64,000 bases of DNA from Algicola sagamiensis DSM 14643 (GTDB taxonomy: Bacteria > Pseudomonadota > Gammaproteobacteria > Enterobacterales > Alteromonadaceae): the NCBI RefSeq assembly GCF_000374485.1, contig NZ_KB894496.1, positions 168,017 to 232,016 on the forward strand, given 5' to 3'. Position 1 is the first letter of the stretch. Every line of letters begins with the position of its first letter. This document shows, piece by piece, positions 45,226-56,759 of this stretch. The translations under genes were made by a program, and so were the position numbers. The notes beneath the pieces were generated by a model that saw only the letters and a program-made list of their open reading frames with translations, did no database searches and was not told the origin of the DNA.

Positions 45226-46431
45226 TCACCCTGGTCGACCATCCAAGCGTGGTTGGCATAGCATTTTTGTATAACAAATGAGAAATAGTCCATACGCGAT
45301 GACCCATAAGCCGATACTGAGAGAATAGGCATAATGATTCAATGTAGGCCAAAGTGTTGGGAAAATTGCTCGAATGAATGCAGCAGTGGCCATTGCAAAA
45401 AAGCCAACCACAATCGGAGTTGGTGGAACAAGAGAGCGCCCTGTGTGGCCCAGAGAAACGCGACTCATCATCGCAAGGATCATCCCGCCCATACCCCCAA
45501 CGGTGATAGCATGTATCCCAAACGTGGGGCTTGGAAGCATTCCTGCAAAGTATGCTCCCCATAGCCAAAGGCCGACAGTGACAAATCCAAAGCTTGCATG
45601 CAATGACCATAAAAGTGGAACACAATAGGTTTGCCAGGGACGCCAACGTAAAAACCTGATACTTTGTGCAGATGCCGCGATAAAAAATAAACCTGCCAGT
45701 AGTTTATCTGGAAGCGTTTCGAAACCACCAAACAATGATGTGAGGCAAAGCAGAAGTACACCACCTTGAGACATATACTCTAAAACTGTGATTGGCTCAG
45801 GCTTATCTTTCTTTAGTCCACGAGCAGTAAAAAATGGGATCACGCGCCCGCCCATCACAGTCATGACTAAAGTGATGATCATGACTGCACTATGTGCGCC
45901 TTGTGTTATCCACTGTGCCTGTGCGCTATATACTCCCCAATGCATCTGTGCATTGGCGATAGTAAGTAAAGTGAGTAGTGGTATAAAGATAAAATTGCGC
46001 CATTGTCGAACAGCCACAACGTATCGTGCCAATATCAGCCCAGCAACAGGGAGAAAGCTGAGATCAATGATAGCGATAAATTGCATCGGAAGTTGTTCAG
46101 GAAATCCAATGAGTGCGCGACCGAATATCCAAAGGAAAACAAGACTCGCAAGTGGTTTACCCCGTAAGCCTCTAATGCCAGTCCAAGTTTGAACAGCAGT
46201 GAAGAGAAAGCCAACAATAATGGCTGTTGTAAAGCCAAATAGCATTTCATGTTGGTGCCACCAAAAATAGCCACCATATGGGGAAAGAAGTATTTGCCCA
46301 TGCCAAAAGCTTCCCCAGACAATCATCGCGAGGAGACTGAAAAAAGCGCCTAACAGAAAAAACGGACGAAAGGCAAGGCGAAATAGTGCAGGCATCTGCT
46401 CTTCCTGCTTTGTATCTGTGATCTGTATCAT
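45226..46431 (-). CDS. nnrS: NnrS-family haem-copper membrane protein
   Basis: A 401-residue protein of about twelve membrane helices. Family hallmarks are FRPFFLLGAFFSLLAMIVW near the start, WHQHEMLFGFTTAIIVGFLFTAVQTWTG (His ligands), VMGGRVIPFFTARGL and TVGGMGGMILAMMSRVSLGHTGR. NnrS proteins bind haem and copper and protect against nitrosative stress, probably by preventing dinitrosyl-iron adducts (vibrio work, family knowledge). A strong NsrR-type operator lies 32 bases upstream of the ATG, so nitric oxide should induce it. sirB2 follows 48 bases downstream. Confidence 0.95.
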   Translation of the reverse strand: MIQITDTKQEEQMPALFRLAFRPFFLLGAFFSLLAMIVWGSFWHGQILLSPYGGYFWWHQHEMLFGFTTAIIVGFLFTAVQTWTGIRGLRGKPLASLVFLWIFGRALIGFPEQLPMQFIAIIDLSFLPVAGLILARYVVAVRQWRNFIFIPLLTLLTIANAQMHWGVYSAQAQWITQGAHSAVMIITLVMTVMGGRVIPFFTARGLKKDKPEPITVLEYMSQGGVLLLCLTSLFGGFETLPDKLLAGLFFIAASAQSIRFLRWRPWQTYCVPLLWSLHASFGFVTVGLWLWGAYFAGMLPSPTFGIHAITVGGMGGMILAMMSRVSLGHTGRSLVPPTPIVVGFFAMATAAFIRAIFPTLWPTLNHYAYSLSIGLWVIAYGLFLICYTKMLCQPRLDGRPG

Positions 46432-46462
46432 GGCAACAACTCTCGATGGATTCAGATATTAA

Positions 46463-46483
46463 AATATGCATTATAAATACATA
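46463..46483. promoter_or_regulatory. Predicted NsrR operator upstream of nnrS
   Basis: ATATGCATT-ATA-AATACATAT, an imperfect inverted repeat, matches the gammaproteobacterial NsrR motif (ATGyATTT-n-AAATrCAT core) at nearly all positions. It lies 32 bases before the nnrS ATG. NsrR is the nitric-oxide-sensing Fe-S repressor. Confidence 0.75.
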
Positions 46484-46546
46484 TTTTAATAAATCACGAA
46501 TTTTTTCATGAGTAAAATTAATCGAAAGCGGAGACTATAGAGAAAT

Positions 46547-46564
46547 GCCCTACCGAAGTAGGGC
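46547..46564 (-). terminator. Terminator-like hairpin after the NhaC-family gene
   Basis: On the minus strand GCCCTAC-TTCG-GTAGGGC, a 7-bp stem closed by a stable UUCG tetraloop, followed by ATTTCTCT; it lies 12 bases after the antiporter stop codon. Confidence 0.65.
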
Positions 46565-46576
46565 GGATGAAGGGGA

Positions 46577-47875
46577 TTAAGCTGTTCTTTTGCGTAGAAA
46601 TATTGTAATGATTGCAGAAGCAGCAAGTGCAACACCATAGATGTTATGCGTCACAATCTCGATTGGGTTGAGTTTAAACAAAGAGCCTAACAATAATACC
46701 TGAGCAGCATAAGGAAGTAGACCTTGGATCACACAGGCGAAGATATCGAGTAAGCTTGCACTTCTTTTGGGAGTGATATCATTTTTTTGCGCGACGTCTC
46801 TTGCAACATCACCACAGATGACAATGGCTACCGTATTGTTCGCTGTACAGACGTTTGTTAATGCTGCAAATGTTCCAAGGCCAAGCTCTGCGACTGACTT
46901 TTTGCCGTTTGCTTTTTGAATAAACCATTCAATAAATTGTCGGATTGCGTTAAAGCCACCATTGGCACGGATGATTTCTCCAAGACCACCAATCAAAATT
47001 GAAAGAATAAAAATTTCCTGCATGTTGGTAAATCCAGCGTAGATATCTTTACCAAACTGGATGAAGCCGTATTCACCACCCGCAATTGCCATACCACCTG
47101 AGAGTAAGATCCCAAGTGTTAGAACGATAAACACATTCACACCAGCGACAGCAAAGATCAAGATCAAGAGATAAGGCAATGCAAGCCATGGGTTTTCAAC
47201 GCTTGGTGCTGTGACTTCGGTCGTACCAGAAAGCACATAAAATATTGGAATACAAACAAGTGCAGCAGGAATCGCAATCCAAGCATTTTCCTTGAACTTA
47301 TCTTTCATTTCACTGCCTTGAGAGCGGGTTGCTGCTATTGTTGTATCAGAAATAATTGACAAGTTATCGCCAAAAATAGCACCGCCTAAGACAGCGCCTG
47401 CAACCCAGAGTGGATCGAGCGATGCTGAAGTCGCAACACCCAGTGCAATCGGGGCTACGGCAGCGATTGTTCCCATGGATGTCCCCATAGCCGTTGCGAT
47501 AAATGCAGCAACAATAAAAATACCAGGCAGTAGGAAACTCTCAGGGATCACTTGCAATCCTAATGCGATAGTTGCCTCCGTACCACCAGTTGCTTTATTG
47601 ACAGCTGTGAACGCACCAGCAAGAAGGAAGATAAGGCACATGGCCATAATATTGCTATGACCACAGCCACTAATAAATTTTTCTATTGATTCGTTGACGC
47701 GAAGGCGACTGATGAGTACCGCAAGAATAATTGCGGGGATAATTGCGACGGGAGCGCTCAACTGATAGAAGGCGTACTCTGTGCCTTGTGCTTGATGATA
47801 AAGCCCATTCCCTACAAAAATTGCAAGGAAGAGAAGCAAAGGCGATAAACTTAAAATGCTACGGATATCTTTCAT
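46577..47875 (-). CDS. NhaC-family Na+/H+ antiporter
   Basis: A 432-residue inner-membrane transporter with about eleven membrane segments. The motifs GTEATIALGLQVIPESFLLPG, ATAMGTSMGTIAAVAPIAL, GAIFGDNLSIISDTTIAATRSQG and TNVCTANNTVAIVICG match the NhaC/YuiF-type group, where the GDNxSxISDTT segment lines the ion path. The frame extends upstream to 48016, adding 47 hydrophilic residues; relatives begin just before the first helix, so ATG 47875 (MKDIRSILSLSPLL) is preferred, although its Shine-Dalgarno is weak. It probably exports Na+ or a charged organic solute in exchange for protons. Single gene with a UUCG hairpin terminator. Confidence 0.85.
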   Translation of the reverse strand: MKDIRSILSLSPLLLFLAIFVGNGLYHQAQGTEYAFYQLSAPVAIIPAIILAVLISRLRVNESIEKFISGCGHSNIMAMCLIFLLAGAFTAVNKATGGTEATIALGLQVIPESFLLPGIFIVAAFIATAMGTSMGTIAAVAPIALGVATSASLDPLWVAGAVLGGAIFGDNLSIISDTTIAATRSQGSEMKDKFKENAWIAIPAALVCIPIFYVLSGTTEVTAPSVENPWLALPYLLILIFAVAGVNVFIVLTLGILLSGGMAIAGGEYGFIQFGKDIYAGFTNMQEIFILSILIGGLGEIIRANGGFNAIRQFIEWFIQKANGKKSVAELGLGTFAALTNVCTANNTVAIVICGDVARDVAQKNDITPKRSASLLDIFACVIQGLLPYAAQVLLLGSLFKLNPIEIVTHNIYGVALAASAIITIFLRKRTA

Positions 47876-48162
47876 TCTCAATGTCTGGATGTCTAAACGT
47901 CTCTCGATTCTATCACGAAGAATGGAGAGATCTACTATTTTTTCATACAAAAGTTGTGATTCATCTGAAACAGATACGGACTTGTTTCTAGAAGTGCTTG
48001 AAATAGCATATATCATTCTAAAAAGGGGCGTATAAAAAAGTTCAATGAAAGCGAACGGTTTTGGTTAGATACCCATATATTTATCCATTCTCAATCTATA
48101 ACCCTATCAAACGATATGTTCAAAAAAGCGTGTATAAATGTAAAGCTTCGTCTTGGCGTTGC

Positions 48163-50076
48163 TCAATGACGTGTCTTTTTCCGATAGCGGTGTCGGGACT
48201 GTTTAGGTCGTGTTCCTTTGCCTTTTAATTCATGGAATGCATTTGGGTTGATCTGCTGAATGAGTGTTTGAAGTGTATTAGTGAGTGGTCCTATAAAGCT
48301 TGCATAATTTGCTTCTTTTTGGCTAATTGCATTGAGTTGTGATTCCCATTGAGCTGTCATATCTGGCAAAGTCATGGGCTCTGGTAAACTTTGGATCAGT
48401 TGTTTTCCTATTTCCGTTGCACGGATTTGCTTTCCTTGTCGTGACAAAAACTGCCGTTTAAACAGGAGCTCGATAATCCCGGCTCGTGTTGCTTCTGTCC
48501 CCAGCCCATCTGTCTCTCGAAGAATTTTTTTAATCGCTGGGTCTTTTACAAACCTGGCAATCCCCGTCATTGCACTTAAGAGAGATGCATCGGTAAATGG
48601 CTTGGGCGCTTGTGTTTCTTTCTCGGCGAGTTCTCCTTGTTGACAATGAACGGGATCCCCTTTTTGTAGTGGTGGAAGTCCTTTTTCCGTTTCTTTTTCT
48701 TCTTTGATTGATTGTGATGTAAGTAATCGCTTCCAACCAAGGTCGATTGTGATTTTGCGGTTCGATTTAAATAGACCACCTTGAATTTCTACGGAGACGC
48801 TTTGTTCCTCATATTGCCAAGCTTGATAGAATTGCATCAGATATTGTGTTGCAATCAGTGTGTAGACTTGTTGCTCGTAGGTGGATAATCGAACCATATC
48901 CATTTGTCGTTCCGTCGGAATTATCGCGTGATGTGCATCAACGTTTTTGTCATTCCAGGCTTTGCTTTTTCGATTGAGGTCAATCTCTTGTTGTGCAAAT
49001 GACAAACTTTTACAGTGATGAAAAATACGCTGTGTGATTTGCTTTGCCTGATTAAAATGTGCCAAAGGGAGATATCGGCAGTCTGAACGTGGATAGGTAA
49101 TTAGTTTATGTTTTTCGTATAAATTTTGACAGGTATCCAGAACTTGTTTGGCACTCATCCCGAACTGTTTTGCCGCATCAATTTGTAGGGATGATAGATT
49201 GTAGGGGAGTGGCGGGGCTTGGTTTTTTTTCTTTCTAGTACTCTCTTTTATAAGGCCGGGTTGGTTTGTGATCCGTTTTACCACATGATCTGCTAAAGCT
49301 TTATTGAGTACTCTCCCTTCTTCATCCATATGGGGCTGACAGCTTTCACTCGGCTGCCATTTTGCGATGAAGCTGACATTGTCCTGTGTCTTGAGGTGAG
49401 CAAAGACCTCAAAAAAAGGCTTTGACTGAAAGTTATCGATTGTCTTATCTCGCTGGACAATTAGACCAAGTATCGGGGTTTGAACACGGCCAATTGAAAG
49501 CACACCTTGATAACCAGATTGCCGCCCTTGTATGGTGCATGCGCGTGTCAGGTTGATGCCATAGAGCCAGTCTGCACGAGATCTTGCAAGCGCTGAGGTT
49601 GATAAAGGAATAAAATCGCGATTTGCTTTGAGCTGATTGAGAGAACTTTTGACAGCACTGACATTGAGATCGCTAATCAGACAGCGCTGCATTGACGATA
49701 CCTTGTGAGCGGGGACCTGACAATAATGGATGACTTCATCGACCAAAAGCTGTCCTTCTCGGTCTGGATCGCCTGCATGAACAAGCTGCGTTGCTTGTTT
49801 GATGAGCCTTTTTAATATACCGAGCTGTTTTTTTGTCTTTGATTTTGGTTGTAATTGCCAAGTCTGTGGGACAATGGGCAAATGCTCTAAACGCCATTGC
49901 TGATATTTCGGGTCATAGACATCAGGTTCTGCCTGCTCAAGCAAATGGCCAATACACCAGCTGACACAGTCTCCATTTGCCACTTTGATATAGCCATCAT
50001 TTTTTTGATGTGGTTTAGGGAGAGCAGCGACGATTGCTCGGGCTAAGCTGGGTTTTTCAGCGATAAACAGGCGCAT
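48163..50076 (-). CDS. topB: DNA topoisomerase III
   Basis: A 637-residue type IA topoisomerase. The N-terminal Toprim domain holds IAEKPS (catalytic Glu) and AGDPDREGQLL (metal-binding DxD). The active-site Tyr328 is in LITYPRSDCRYLP. SIGRVQTP and GLGTEATRAGIIE are also conserved. It decatenates single-stranded intermediates and works with RecQ. Length is like E. coli TopB (653); no C-terminal zinc fingers, instead a basic tail (KGTRPKQSRHRYRKKTRH) that could bind DNA. Chromosomal and plasmid-type copies cannot be told apart by sequence, but the single-gene setting among housekeeping genes favours the chromosomal form. Confidence 0.97.
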   Translation of the reverse strand: MRLFIAEKPSLARAIVAALPKPHQKNDGYIKVANGDCVSWCIGHLLEQAEPDVYDPKYQQWRLEHLPIVPQTWQLQPKSKTKKQLGILKRLIKQATQLVHAGDPDREGQLLVDEVIHYCQVPAHKVSSMQRCLISDLNVSAVKSSLNQLKANRDFIPLSTSALARSRADWLYGINLTRACTIQGRQSGYQGVLSIGRVQTPILGLIVQRDKTIDNFQSKPFFEVFAHLKTQDNVSFIAKWQPSESCQPHMDEEGRVLNKALADHVVKRITNQPGLIKESTRKKKNQAPPLPYNLSSLQIDAAKQFGMSAKQVLDTCQNLYEKHKLITYPRSDCRYLPLAHFNQAKQITQRIFHHCKSLSFAQQEIDLNRKSKAWNDKNVDAHHAIIPTERQMDMVRLSTYEQQVYTLIATQYLMQFYQAWQYEEQSVSVEIQGGLFKSNRKITIDLGWKRLLTSQSIKEEKETEKGLPPLQKGDPVHCQQGELAEKETQAPKPFTDASLLSAMTGIARFVKDPAIKKILRETDGLGTEATRAGIIELLFKRQFLSRQGKQIRATEIGKQLIQSLPEPMTLPDMTAQWESQLNAISQKEANYASFIGPLTNTLQTLIQQINPNAFHELKGKGTRPKQSRHRYRKKTRH

Positions 50077-50282
50077 GGGTCATTCAATCTTGTTATCTGT
50101 ATTTTTATCCAGTATTCTAGCGTCCAATTGAGAAGAAGCCAAGTGGTTTGATCGGCAGCAGAGATACTGGTACATTGTGTCCGGAAGCAACGGCTTGCAA
50201 CGAAGAGGGTGATCAGGTATCCGGTGATTATCTTCTCATTTGGGCTTGACTAGCAATGATAAAAATAAGGGGAGTTGGGGTT

Positions 50283-50891
50283 ATGATCAGCGCTGTGAGA
50301 AGGATCATTTACCGAGTTTCTGTTTTTACATCGGTATTTGCACTGAGCTTATCTACTCATGCGGCAAATTTTACAGTTCCAGAGAGTATTCAAGTTCTTT
50401 CTATTGATGGAAAAAAAATCGAACATGGCTTTTTTTCAAACCTAACCGAATTTTCAATCGATAAAGGTCAACATAAAGTCCTCATGACTTTCAAAACATT
50501 GATTGAGTCGGATGAAGATGATCATGTCGTTTTTCGTTCTGCTCCGTTTGGGATATCTTTCCATCTTTTAACAGATCAAGATGTCCAGTTGAGCCACACA
50601 GCACTGGAGACACAAGAGCAAGCCCGTGCATTTGCACAAAAACCACAAGTAAATCTCACGACGGATACAGGGCAGAGTATTCCCATTCAACTGGTAAGAA
50701 AGAAAAATGAAACAGAAACACTGTTATCGCGTTTAGATCGTTCGCTTAATGCATCGATGGCGCAACAACAAACACAACGACAGCTATCACAAGCGCAATC
50801 GACTCAAGCACTTGAAATGCTAAACTTCTGGTGGAATAAAGCTTCGCAAGCAGAAAAAGAAGCTTTTTTAGAACAACATCAACAACGTTGA
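50283..50891 (+). CDS. DUF2057 (YccT-like) exported protein
   Basis: A 202-residue exported protein with signal peptide VFTSVFALSLSTHA. Residues 28-140 follow the DUF2057/UPF0319 pattern: FTVPESIQVLSIDGKKI, STLxxFSIDKGQHKVLM-type repeats and HVVFRSAPFGISFHL. The C-terminal 50 residues form a Gln-rich coiled coil (MAQQQTQRQLSQAQSTQALEM cut here for length) ending FWWNKASQAEKEAFLEQ. Start: ATG 50283, preceded by GGGGAG; the upstream ATG 50256 has no Shine-Dalgarno. Function unknown; E. coli YccT affects curli secretion. Divergent from topB. Confidence 0.82.
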   Translation: MISAVRRIIYRVSVFTSVFALSLSTHAANFTVPESIQVLSIDGKKIEHGFFSNLTEFSIDKGQHKVLMTFKTLIESDEDDHVVFRSAPFGISFHLLTDQDVQLSHTALETQEQARAFAQKPQVNLTTDTGQSIPIQLVRKKNETETLLSRLDRSLNASMAQQQTQRQLSQAQSTQALEMLNFWWNKASQAEKEAFLEQHQQR

Positions 50892-51002
50892 GCTTCTCGA
50901 TAGGAATGTTCTTGTATTGATGCTATCCAGACTTTGTATCGTAATGAATTATTCGCTATTATGCGCGCATGATAGCTGAATGCTAAAGGACAGACTTGTT
51001 CC

Positions 51003-52100
51003 GTGATCAAATCAATTATAAAAACTGTTTTTCTCTTTGTACTGATAGCTCATTTTCCTGTATCAGCCTCTGTTGTTATCCATGACCTGTATCGCGCTGA
51101 AATTCAGGTGGAGGAACAATCCAACGAAGCAAAATTACGTGCTGAAAAAGATGTTCTCAAAGCTGTATTACTGAAAGTCTCCGGGAAATGGGATTTTCAT
51201 ACAGATCACGCGATTCAAGCACAATTAAAAAAGAGTACAAATTATATTACTCGTTTTCAGTATAAGCGAGGTGCGGATAGCCAGCTTTATTTTGAAGCTG
51301 AAGTGGATAAACAAAAAGTCAACTCTCTTTTGAAAAATCATGGTTATCCAATCATGGGGAAGCGTCGTCCACGTGTATTGTTCTGGCTTGCCAAGGAGAC
51401 ACCTGGTACGAAAGAAAGAACCATCTTGTCATCAGCATCAAAAAGCCAACTCCAACAGGTAGTTACGCGTATCAGTAAACAACGAGCGATTCCTGTTGTC
51501 ATTCCATTAATGGATCTTGATGATGTGATGCGAGTTTCGACAACGGACATTTGGGGGCGTTTTGATCGCTCTATCGTGGAAGGTTCTGCTCGGTATGAAG
51601 CTGACTTGCATTTTATTGGACGTTTGTTTACAAGGAAATCGTCAGCTGATAGCCATGCAGCCCAAAATGAAGATCAAGCAGAGCCTAGCTTGGTTTATGT
51701 TGCTGAGGGAAGCGTTTATGAATGGGGGAAAGGGATCTCAACTGCAACGGGTATCTCTGAAGAAGAAGCTATCGCTAATTTATATAATCAACTGATGGAT
51801 CAAATGGCTGAGCAATATGCTGTTGAAGTGTCTGTGACTGGGAAACAGCTTCTCGTTACTGTGAGCCAAATTACTGATGTTAATGATTTTATTCAGGTCG
51901 AAAAGGTGCTTTTAGCGATGCAGGCAGTTGCGTCAGTCAAAGTTGTCCGGTTCGTCGGAGACACGATGCATCTTCAACTCAAGCTGTTTGGTCAAGTCAA
52001 GGATTTTCAACACAACTTAAAATTGGACCGTCGCTTTATGCAGGAGCCTGCGATGATGGATGAAAGTCAGGATGATTATCATTTGATTTGGCAAGGTTAG
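51003..52100 (+). CDS. DUF2066 exported protein
   Basis: A 365-residue exported protein (signal peptide IKTVFLFVLIAHFPVSAS). The mature N-terminus HDLYRAEIQVEEQSNEAKLRAEKDVLKAVLLKVSG, then FQYKRGADSQLYFEAEVDKQKVNSLL and RPRVLFWLA, are hallmarks of DUF2066. No enzymatic motif is visible. It starts with GTG; a Shine-Dalgarno AAGGA lies somewhat far upstream. It ends 4 bases before the hda start, so the pair is cotranscribed, an arrangement repeated in other gammaproteobacteria. Confidence 0.87.
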   Translation: MIKSIIKTVFLFVLIAHFPVSASVVIHDLYRAEIQVEEQSNEAKLRAEKDVLKAVLLKVSGKWDFHTDHAIQAQLKKSTNYITRFQYKRGADSQLYFEAEVDKQKVNSLLKNHGYPIMGKRRPRVLFWLAKETPGTKERTILSSASKSQLQQVVTRISKQRAIPVVIPLMDLDDVMRVSTTDIWGRFDRSIVEGSARYEADLHFIGRLFTRKSSADSHAAQNEDQAEPSLVYVAEGSVYEWGKGISTATGISEEEAIANLYNQLMDQMAEQYAVEVSVTGKQLLVTVSQITDVNDFIQVEKVLLAMQAVASVKVVRFVGDTMHLQLKLFGQVKDFQHNLKLDRRFMQEPAMMDESQDDYHLIWQG

Positions 52101-52104
52101 ATTG

Positions 52105-52806
52105 ATGTTCCCTGCGCAGTTTGCTCTTCCAGTTACCTTACCAGATGATGAAACATTTGAAAGCTTTCACGCTGGTGGCAATGAACAGCTTTTATCGCAT
52201 TTAAAACAGGTGACGAGTTCTTTTCCCAGACAGTTCTCATTAACTTATATTGGTGGAAAGCCGGGTTCGGGTAAGTCGCATTTATTGTATGCTTGCTGCG
52301 TTTCGGCACAAGAAGCAGGTCTCAATAACATTCTTCTTGATGGAGAGTCCTTGCTTGCGACAGACGTGAGTATGATTGAAGGACTTGAACATATGGATGT
52401 GATTTGTCTGGATGGTGTTGAACGTATTGCTGGTCATGCTTCATGGGAAATTGCATTATTCAATTTATTCAACAGGCTTCAAGAGCAAGCCAAGACACTC
52501 ATTATTGCAGGTGAAGAAACGCCAGATAATTTACATTTTCGATTGCCTGATCTCATTTCTCGGTTACAATGGGGCCTCACTTATAAAATTTACCCACTCA
52601 CAGATGAACAAAAGCAATCTGCTTTAATTCGTCGTGCTCACTTAAGAGGTCTTGAGTTATCCGATGACACGGCACGATTTTTACTCTCTCGTCAAAATCG
52701 TCATATGCGTTCTCTCGTTTCAATGCTGGATCAACTCGATCAGGCTTCGATTGAACAAAAAAGAAAGCTGACGATCCCATTTATTAAATCCATTCTCCAG
52801 TTATAG
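52105..52806 (+). CDS. hda: DnaA regulatory inactivator Hda
   Basis: A 233-residue AAA+ protein that, bound to the sliding clamp, stimulates ATP hydrolysis on DnaA and so prevents over-initiation of replication. The N-terminus has the clamp-binding motif QFALPV. The Walker A-like GGKPGSGKSHLL and Walker B VICLDGVERI follow; SRLQWGLTYKIYPLTDEQK and the C-terminal LDQLDQASIEQKRKLTIPFIKSIL closely track E. coli Hda ([20 protein letters not shown]). Start: ATG 52105 is preferred to the TTG at 52102. It lies next to DUF2066, four bases apart. Confidence 0.96.
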   Translation: MFPAQFALPVTLPDDETFESFHAGGNEQLLSHLKQVTSSFPRQFSLTYIGGKPGSGKSHLLYACCVSAQEAGLNNILLDGESLLATDVSMIEGLEHMDVICLDGVERIAGHASWEIALFNLFNRLQEQAKTLIIAGEETPDNLHFRLPDLISRLQWGLTYKIYPLTDEQKQSALIRRAHLRGLELSDDTARFLLSRQNRHMRSLVSMLDQLDQASIEQKRKLTIPFIKSILQL

Positions 52807-53000
52807 ATAGCGGCTTGTTCCTCATTCAAACTCAATTTTGTTGGTAATTTGTACTTTGCAATCAATTTTATCAGCGGAAGGGAGGTTCTTAAGATTTAAT
52901 CGTAGCGGAAAAGCTCATTTGTTGTGTAAAATAAGCAGTTTGCGAAATGATTAAACATCTCCTTCGGGGACACACATAAAAGACTTGCTGTGTTGCTTGA

Positions 53001-54035
<1,035 letters not shown>

Positions 54036-54048
54036 GGAATACCCGTCC

Positions 54049-56436
54049 ATGAAATTCAGTGAACAATGGTTAAGAGAGTGGGTAAACCCTGCAATTTCTA
54101 CCGAAGCATTATCTGAGCAGCTGTCTATGGCTGGTCTTGAAGTGGATGGTGTTGAGCCTGTCGCTGGCGAGTTTACCAATGTTGTTGTTGGTCAAGTTGT
54201 CGAGTGTGGGCAGCATCCCAATGCAGATAAATTACAAGTGACAAAAGTTGATACCGGTGATGGTGAACTCCATGACATCGTCTGCGGTGCAAAAAACTGT
54301 CGTCTGGGTATCAAAGTATTTGTTGCCAAAGTTGGTGCAGTTTTACCTGGTAATTTTAAGATCAAGAAGACTAAATTACGCGGAGAGCCGTCAAATGGTA
54401 TGTTGTGTAGCGAATCGGAGCTTGGGCTTGCCGATTCATCTCCAGGGATTATGGAATTGCCAGAAGATGCGCCAGTTGGTCAGTGTGCCCGTGAATATCT
54501 CAAACTTGATGATGTGAGTATTGATGTTGACTTAACACCAAATCGCTCAGACTGTTTAGGTATGCTAGGTCTTGCGCGTGAGGTTGGTGTACTCAATAAC
54601 ATGCCTGTGTTGCAGCCTGAGGAAAAGCACATTCAACCATCGATCGATGATACGTTACCGATTCAGTTAGATGCACCGGAAGCATGTCCACGTTATTTAG
54701 GTCGAGTGATCCGTGATATCAACCCTACAGCAACAACGCCATTATGGATGATGGAAAAACTACGTCGCAGTGGTGTCCGTGCTATCGATCCAGTCGTTGA
54801 TGTAACAAATTACGTTTTATTAGAGCTTGGGCATCCGATGCATGCTTTCGATTTGGATCAATTGGAAGGCGGTATTGTTGTTCGTTATTCTCGTCCACAA
54901 GAGTCGCTGACATTACTTGATGGGAATACGGTAGAGCTTAACGAAAATACACTATTGATCGCAGATGAGAAAAAAGCAGTTGCAATGGCGGGTATTTTTG
55001 GTGGTGAAGGTACTGGTGTTACTGAAAGTTCACACAACATCTTCCTTGAAAGTGCATTCTTTGCACCGACCGCTATTGCAGGTAAAGCACGCTCGTATGG
55101 TTTACATACGGATGCATCTCATCGTTATGAGAGAGGGGTTGATCCACAGTTGCAGCGTCGTGCAATGGAAAGAGCAACCGAGCTTCTTCTCGACATCGTT
55201 GGTGGTGAAGCTGGCCCTGTGACAGAAGCGGTTTCTGGGGCTCACATTCCAGCAGATAAAACCGTTGAACTACGCCATGCACGGATTGCGCACGTTTTAG
55301 GTGTTTCGCTTCCAGAAGCACGTATTGAAGAAATCATGCAGTGCCTTGGGTTTTCACTCAAAGCGAATGAAAATGGTTGGTCTGTGTTGGTTCCTGCCTA
55401 TCGTTTCGACATCTCAATTGAAGAAGATTTGATTGAAGAAGTTGCACGTGTTTATGGATACAACAATATTCCAAATACAGCGCCTGTCGCTTCGTTAACT
55501 ATGACACGCCAGCAGGAAGCAAGAGTCAATATATATGCTTTCAGTCAGACTCTGATTTCGCGCGGATTCCAAGAAGTGATCACCTACAGTTTCGTCGATC
55601 CAAAAGCACAGTCTCGTTTGCATCCATCTATACCAAGTATTACGCTGCCACACCCAATTTCTGCCGATATGTCAGTCATGCGAGTGAGTTTATTCCCTGG
55701 TTTGATTCAGACAGTCGTTTACAACCAGAAGCGTCAGCAACCACGTGTCCGCCTCTTTGAGCAGGGTCTACGTTATATTCAAGACGAAAACGCTGAAAAT
55801 GGCGTTCGCCAGGAGCGTGTCTTGAGTGGGATTATTGCTGGAACGATCAATGACGAGCATTGGGGGATGGAAGCACGTCCGGTTGATTATTTCGACCTAA
55901 AAGGTGATGTTGAAGCAATCCTTGCAAAAACGAATGATCTAAACAGCTTTGAGTTCGTTGCTGAGGAGCATGAATCTCTTCATCCTGGTCAGTCAGCATC
56001 GATCTATAGAAATAATGAAAAAGTTGGACTCATCGGATCAGTTCATCCAGAGCATGAAAGAAAGCTTGGATTACATGGTCGCACCTTTGTTTTTGAGCTA
56101 GATTTAGACAAGATAGAACAGCGTCAACTCCCTGTTTCTGAAAGTGTTTCTAAGTTCCCGGCTAACCGCCGTGATATCGCCTTGATCGTGGATGAAAATG
56201 TGGCTGCAGGCCAGGTTTTATCAGCGATAAGAAAAGTTGGCGGAAATCAACTAGTTGACCTAAAATTGTTCGATATATATACCGGTCAGGGTATTGAGCC
56301 TGGGCAAAAGAGCCTTGCGATTGCCCTTACACTGCAGGATAAGGAGCGTACCTTGGAGGAAAAGGATATCAATGACGTAGTTGATCGGGTGGTTGAATCA
56401 ATGTCTGAACAGTTTAAAGCATCGCTGAGGGACTAA
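54049..56436 (+). CDS. pheT: Phenylalanyl-tRNA synthetase beta subunit
   Basis: A 795-residue subunit with identical length to E. coli PheT. Domains: EMAP-like tRNA-binding domain (about 40-150; [23 protein letters not shown]), B3/B4 editing region ([19 protein letters not shown]), B5 domain, the degenerate catalytic core and a C-terminal ferredoxin-fold anticodon-binding domain ([17 protein letters not shown]). AAGGA precedes the ATG. ihfA starts two bases after the stop. Confidence 0.98.
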   Translation: MKFSEQWLREWVNPAISTEALSEQLSMAGLEVDGVEPVAGEFTNVVVGQVVECGQHPNADKLQVTKVDTGDGELHDIVCGAKNCRLGIKVFVAKVGAVLPGNFKIKKTKLRGEPSNGMLCSESELGLADSSPGIMELPEDAPVGQCAREYLKLDDVSIDVDLTPNRSDCLGMLGLAREVGVLNNMPVLQPEEKHIQPSIDDTLPIQLDAPEACPRYLGRVIRDINPTATTPLWMMEKLRRSGVRAIDPVVDVTNYVLLELGHPMHAFDLDQLEGGIVVRYSRPQESLTLLDGNTVELNENTLLIADEKKAVAMAGIFGGEGTGVTESSHNIFLESAFFAPTAIAGKARSYGLHTDASHRYERGVDPQLQRRAMERATELLLDIVGGEAGPVTEAVSGAHIPADKTVELRHARIAHVLGVSLPEARIEEIMQCLGFSLKANENGWSVLVPAYRFDISIEEDLIEEVARVYGYNNIPNTAPVASLTMTRQQEARVNIYAFSQTLISRGFQEVITYSFVDPKAQSRLHPSIPSITLPHPISADMSVMRVSLFPGLIQTVVYNQKRQQPRVRLFEQGLRYIQDENAENGVRQERVLSGIIAGTINDEHWGMEARPVDYFDLKGDVEAILAKTNDLNSFEFVAEEHESLHPGQSASIYRNNEKVGLIGSVHPEHERKLGLHGRTFVFELDLDKIEQRQLPVSESVSKFPANRRDIALIVDENVAAGQVLSAIRKVGGNQLVDLKLFDIYTGQGIEPGQKSLAIALTLQDKERTLEEKDINDVVDRVVESMSEQFKASLRD

Positions 56437-56438
56437 CT

Positions 56439-56747
56439 ATGGCGCTTACCAAAGCCGATATTGCAGAGCACTTATGTATGAAGGTGGGCCTTAATAAGAG
56501 AGACGCGAAAGAGATCGTGGAATCTTTCTTTGAAGAGGTTCGCTCAGCGTTGGAAGCTGGGGAGCAAGTTAAGCTTTCTGGTTTCGGTAACTTCGATCTT
56601 CGAAAAAAGAATGAGAGACCTGGACGGAACCCTAAAACCGGCGAGGATATTCCAATTTCCGCACGCCGTGTTGTGACTTTTCGACCGGGCCAGAAGTTAA
56701 AAACACGTGTTGAAGTTGGGACAGCGAAGCTGCTCAACGGCCAATAA
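56439..56747 (+). CDS. ihfA: Integration host factor alpha subunit
   Basis: A 102-residue DNA-bending protein of the HU/IHF family. [52 protein letters not shown] and the arm residues [12 protein letters not shown] with conserved Pro identify IHF-alpha. It pairs with IHF-beta to sharply bend DNA in recombination, replication and sigma-54 promoters. Last gene of pheST-ihfA; a 10-bp hairpin follows. Confidence 0.98.
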   Translation: MALTKADIAEHLCMKVGLNKRDAKEIVESFFEEVRSALEAGEQVKLSGFGNFDLRKKNERPGRNPKTGEDIPISARRVVTFRPGQKLKTRVEVGTAKLLNGQ

Positions 56748-56759
56748 CCACTGACATAT

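Noticed and set aside
45035..45646. 203-codon minus-strand ORF inside sirB2/nnrS
   Set aside because: Lies in another frame of two well-supported genes; Cys- and Trp-rich translation typical of shadow frames.
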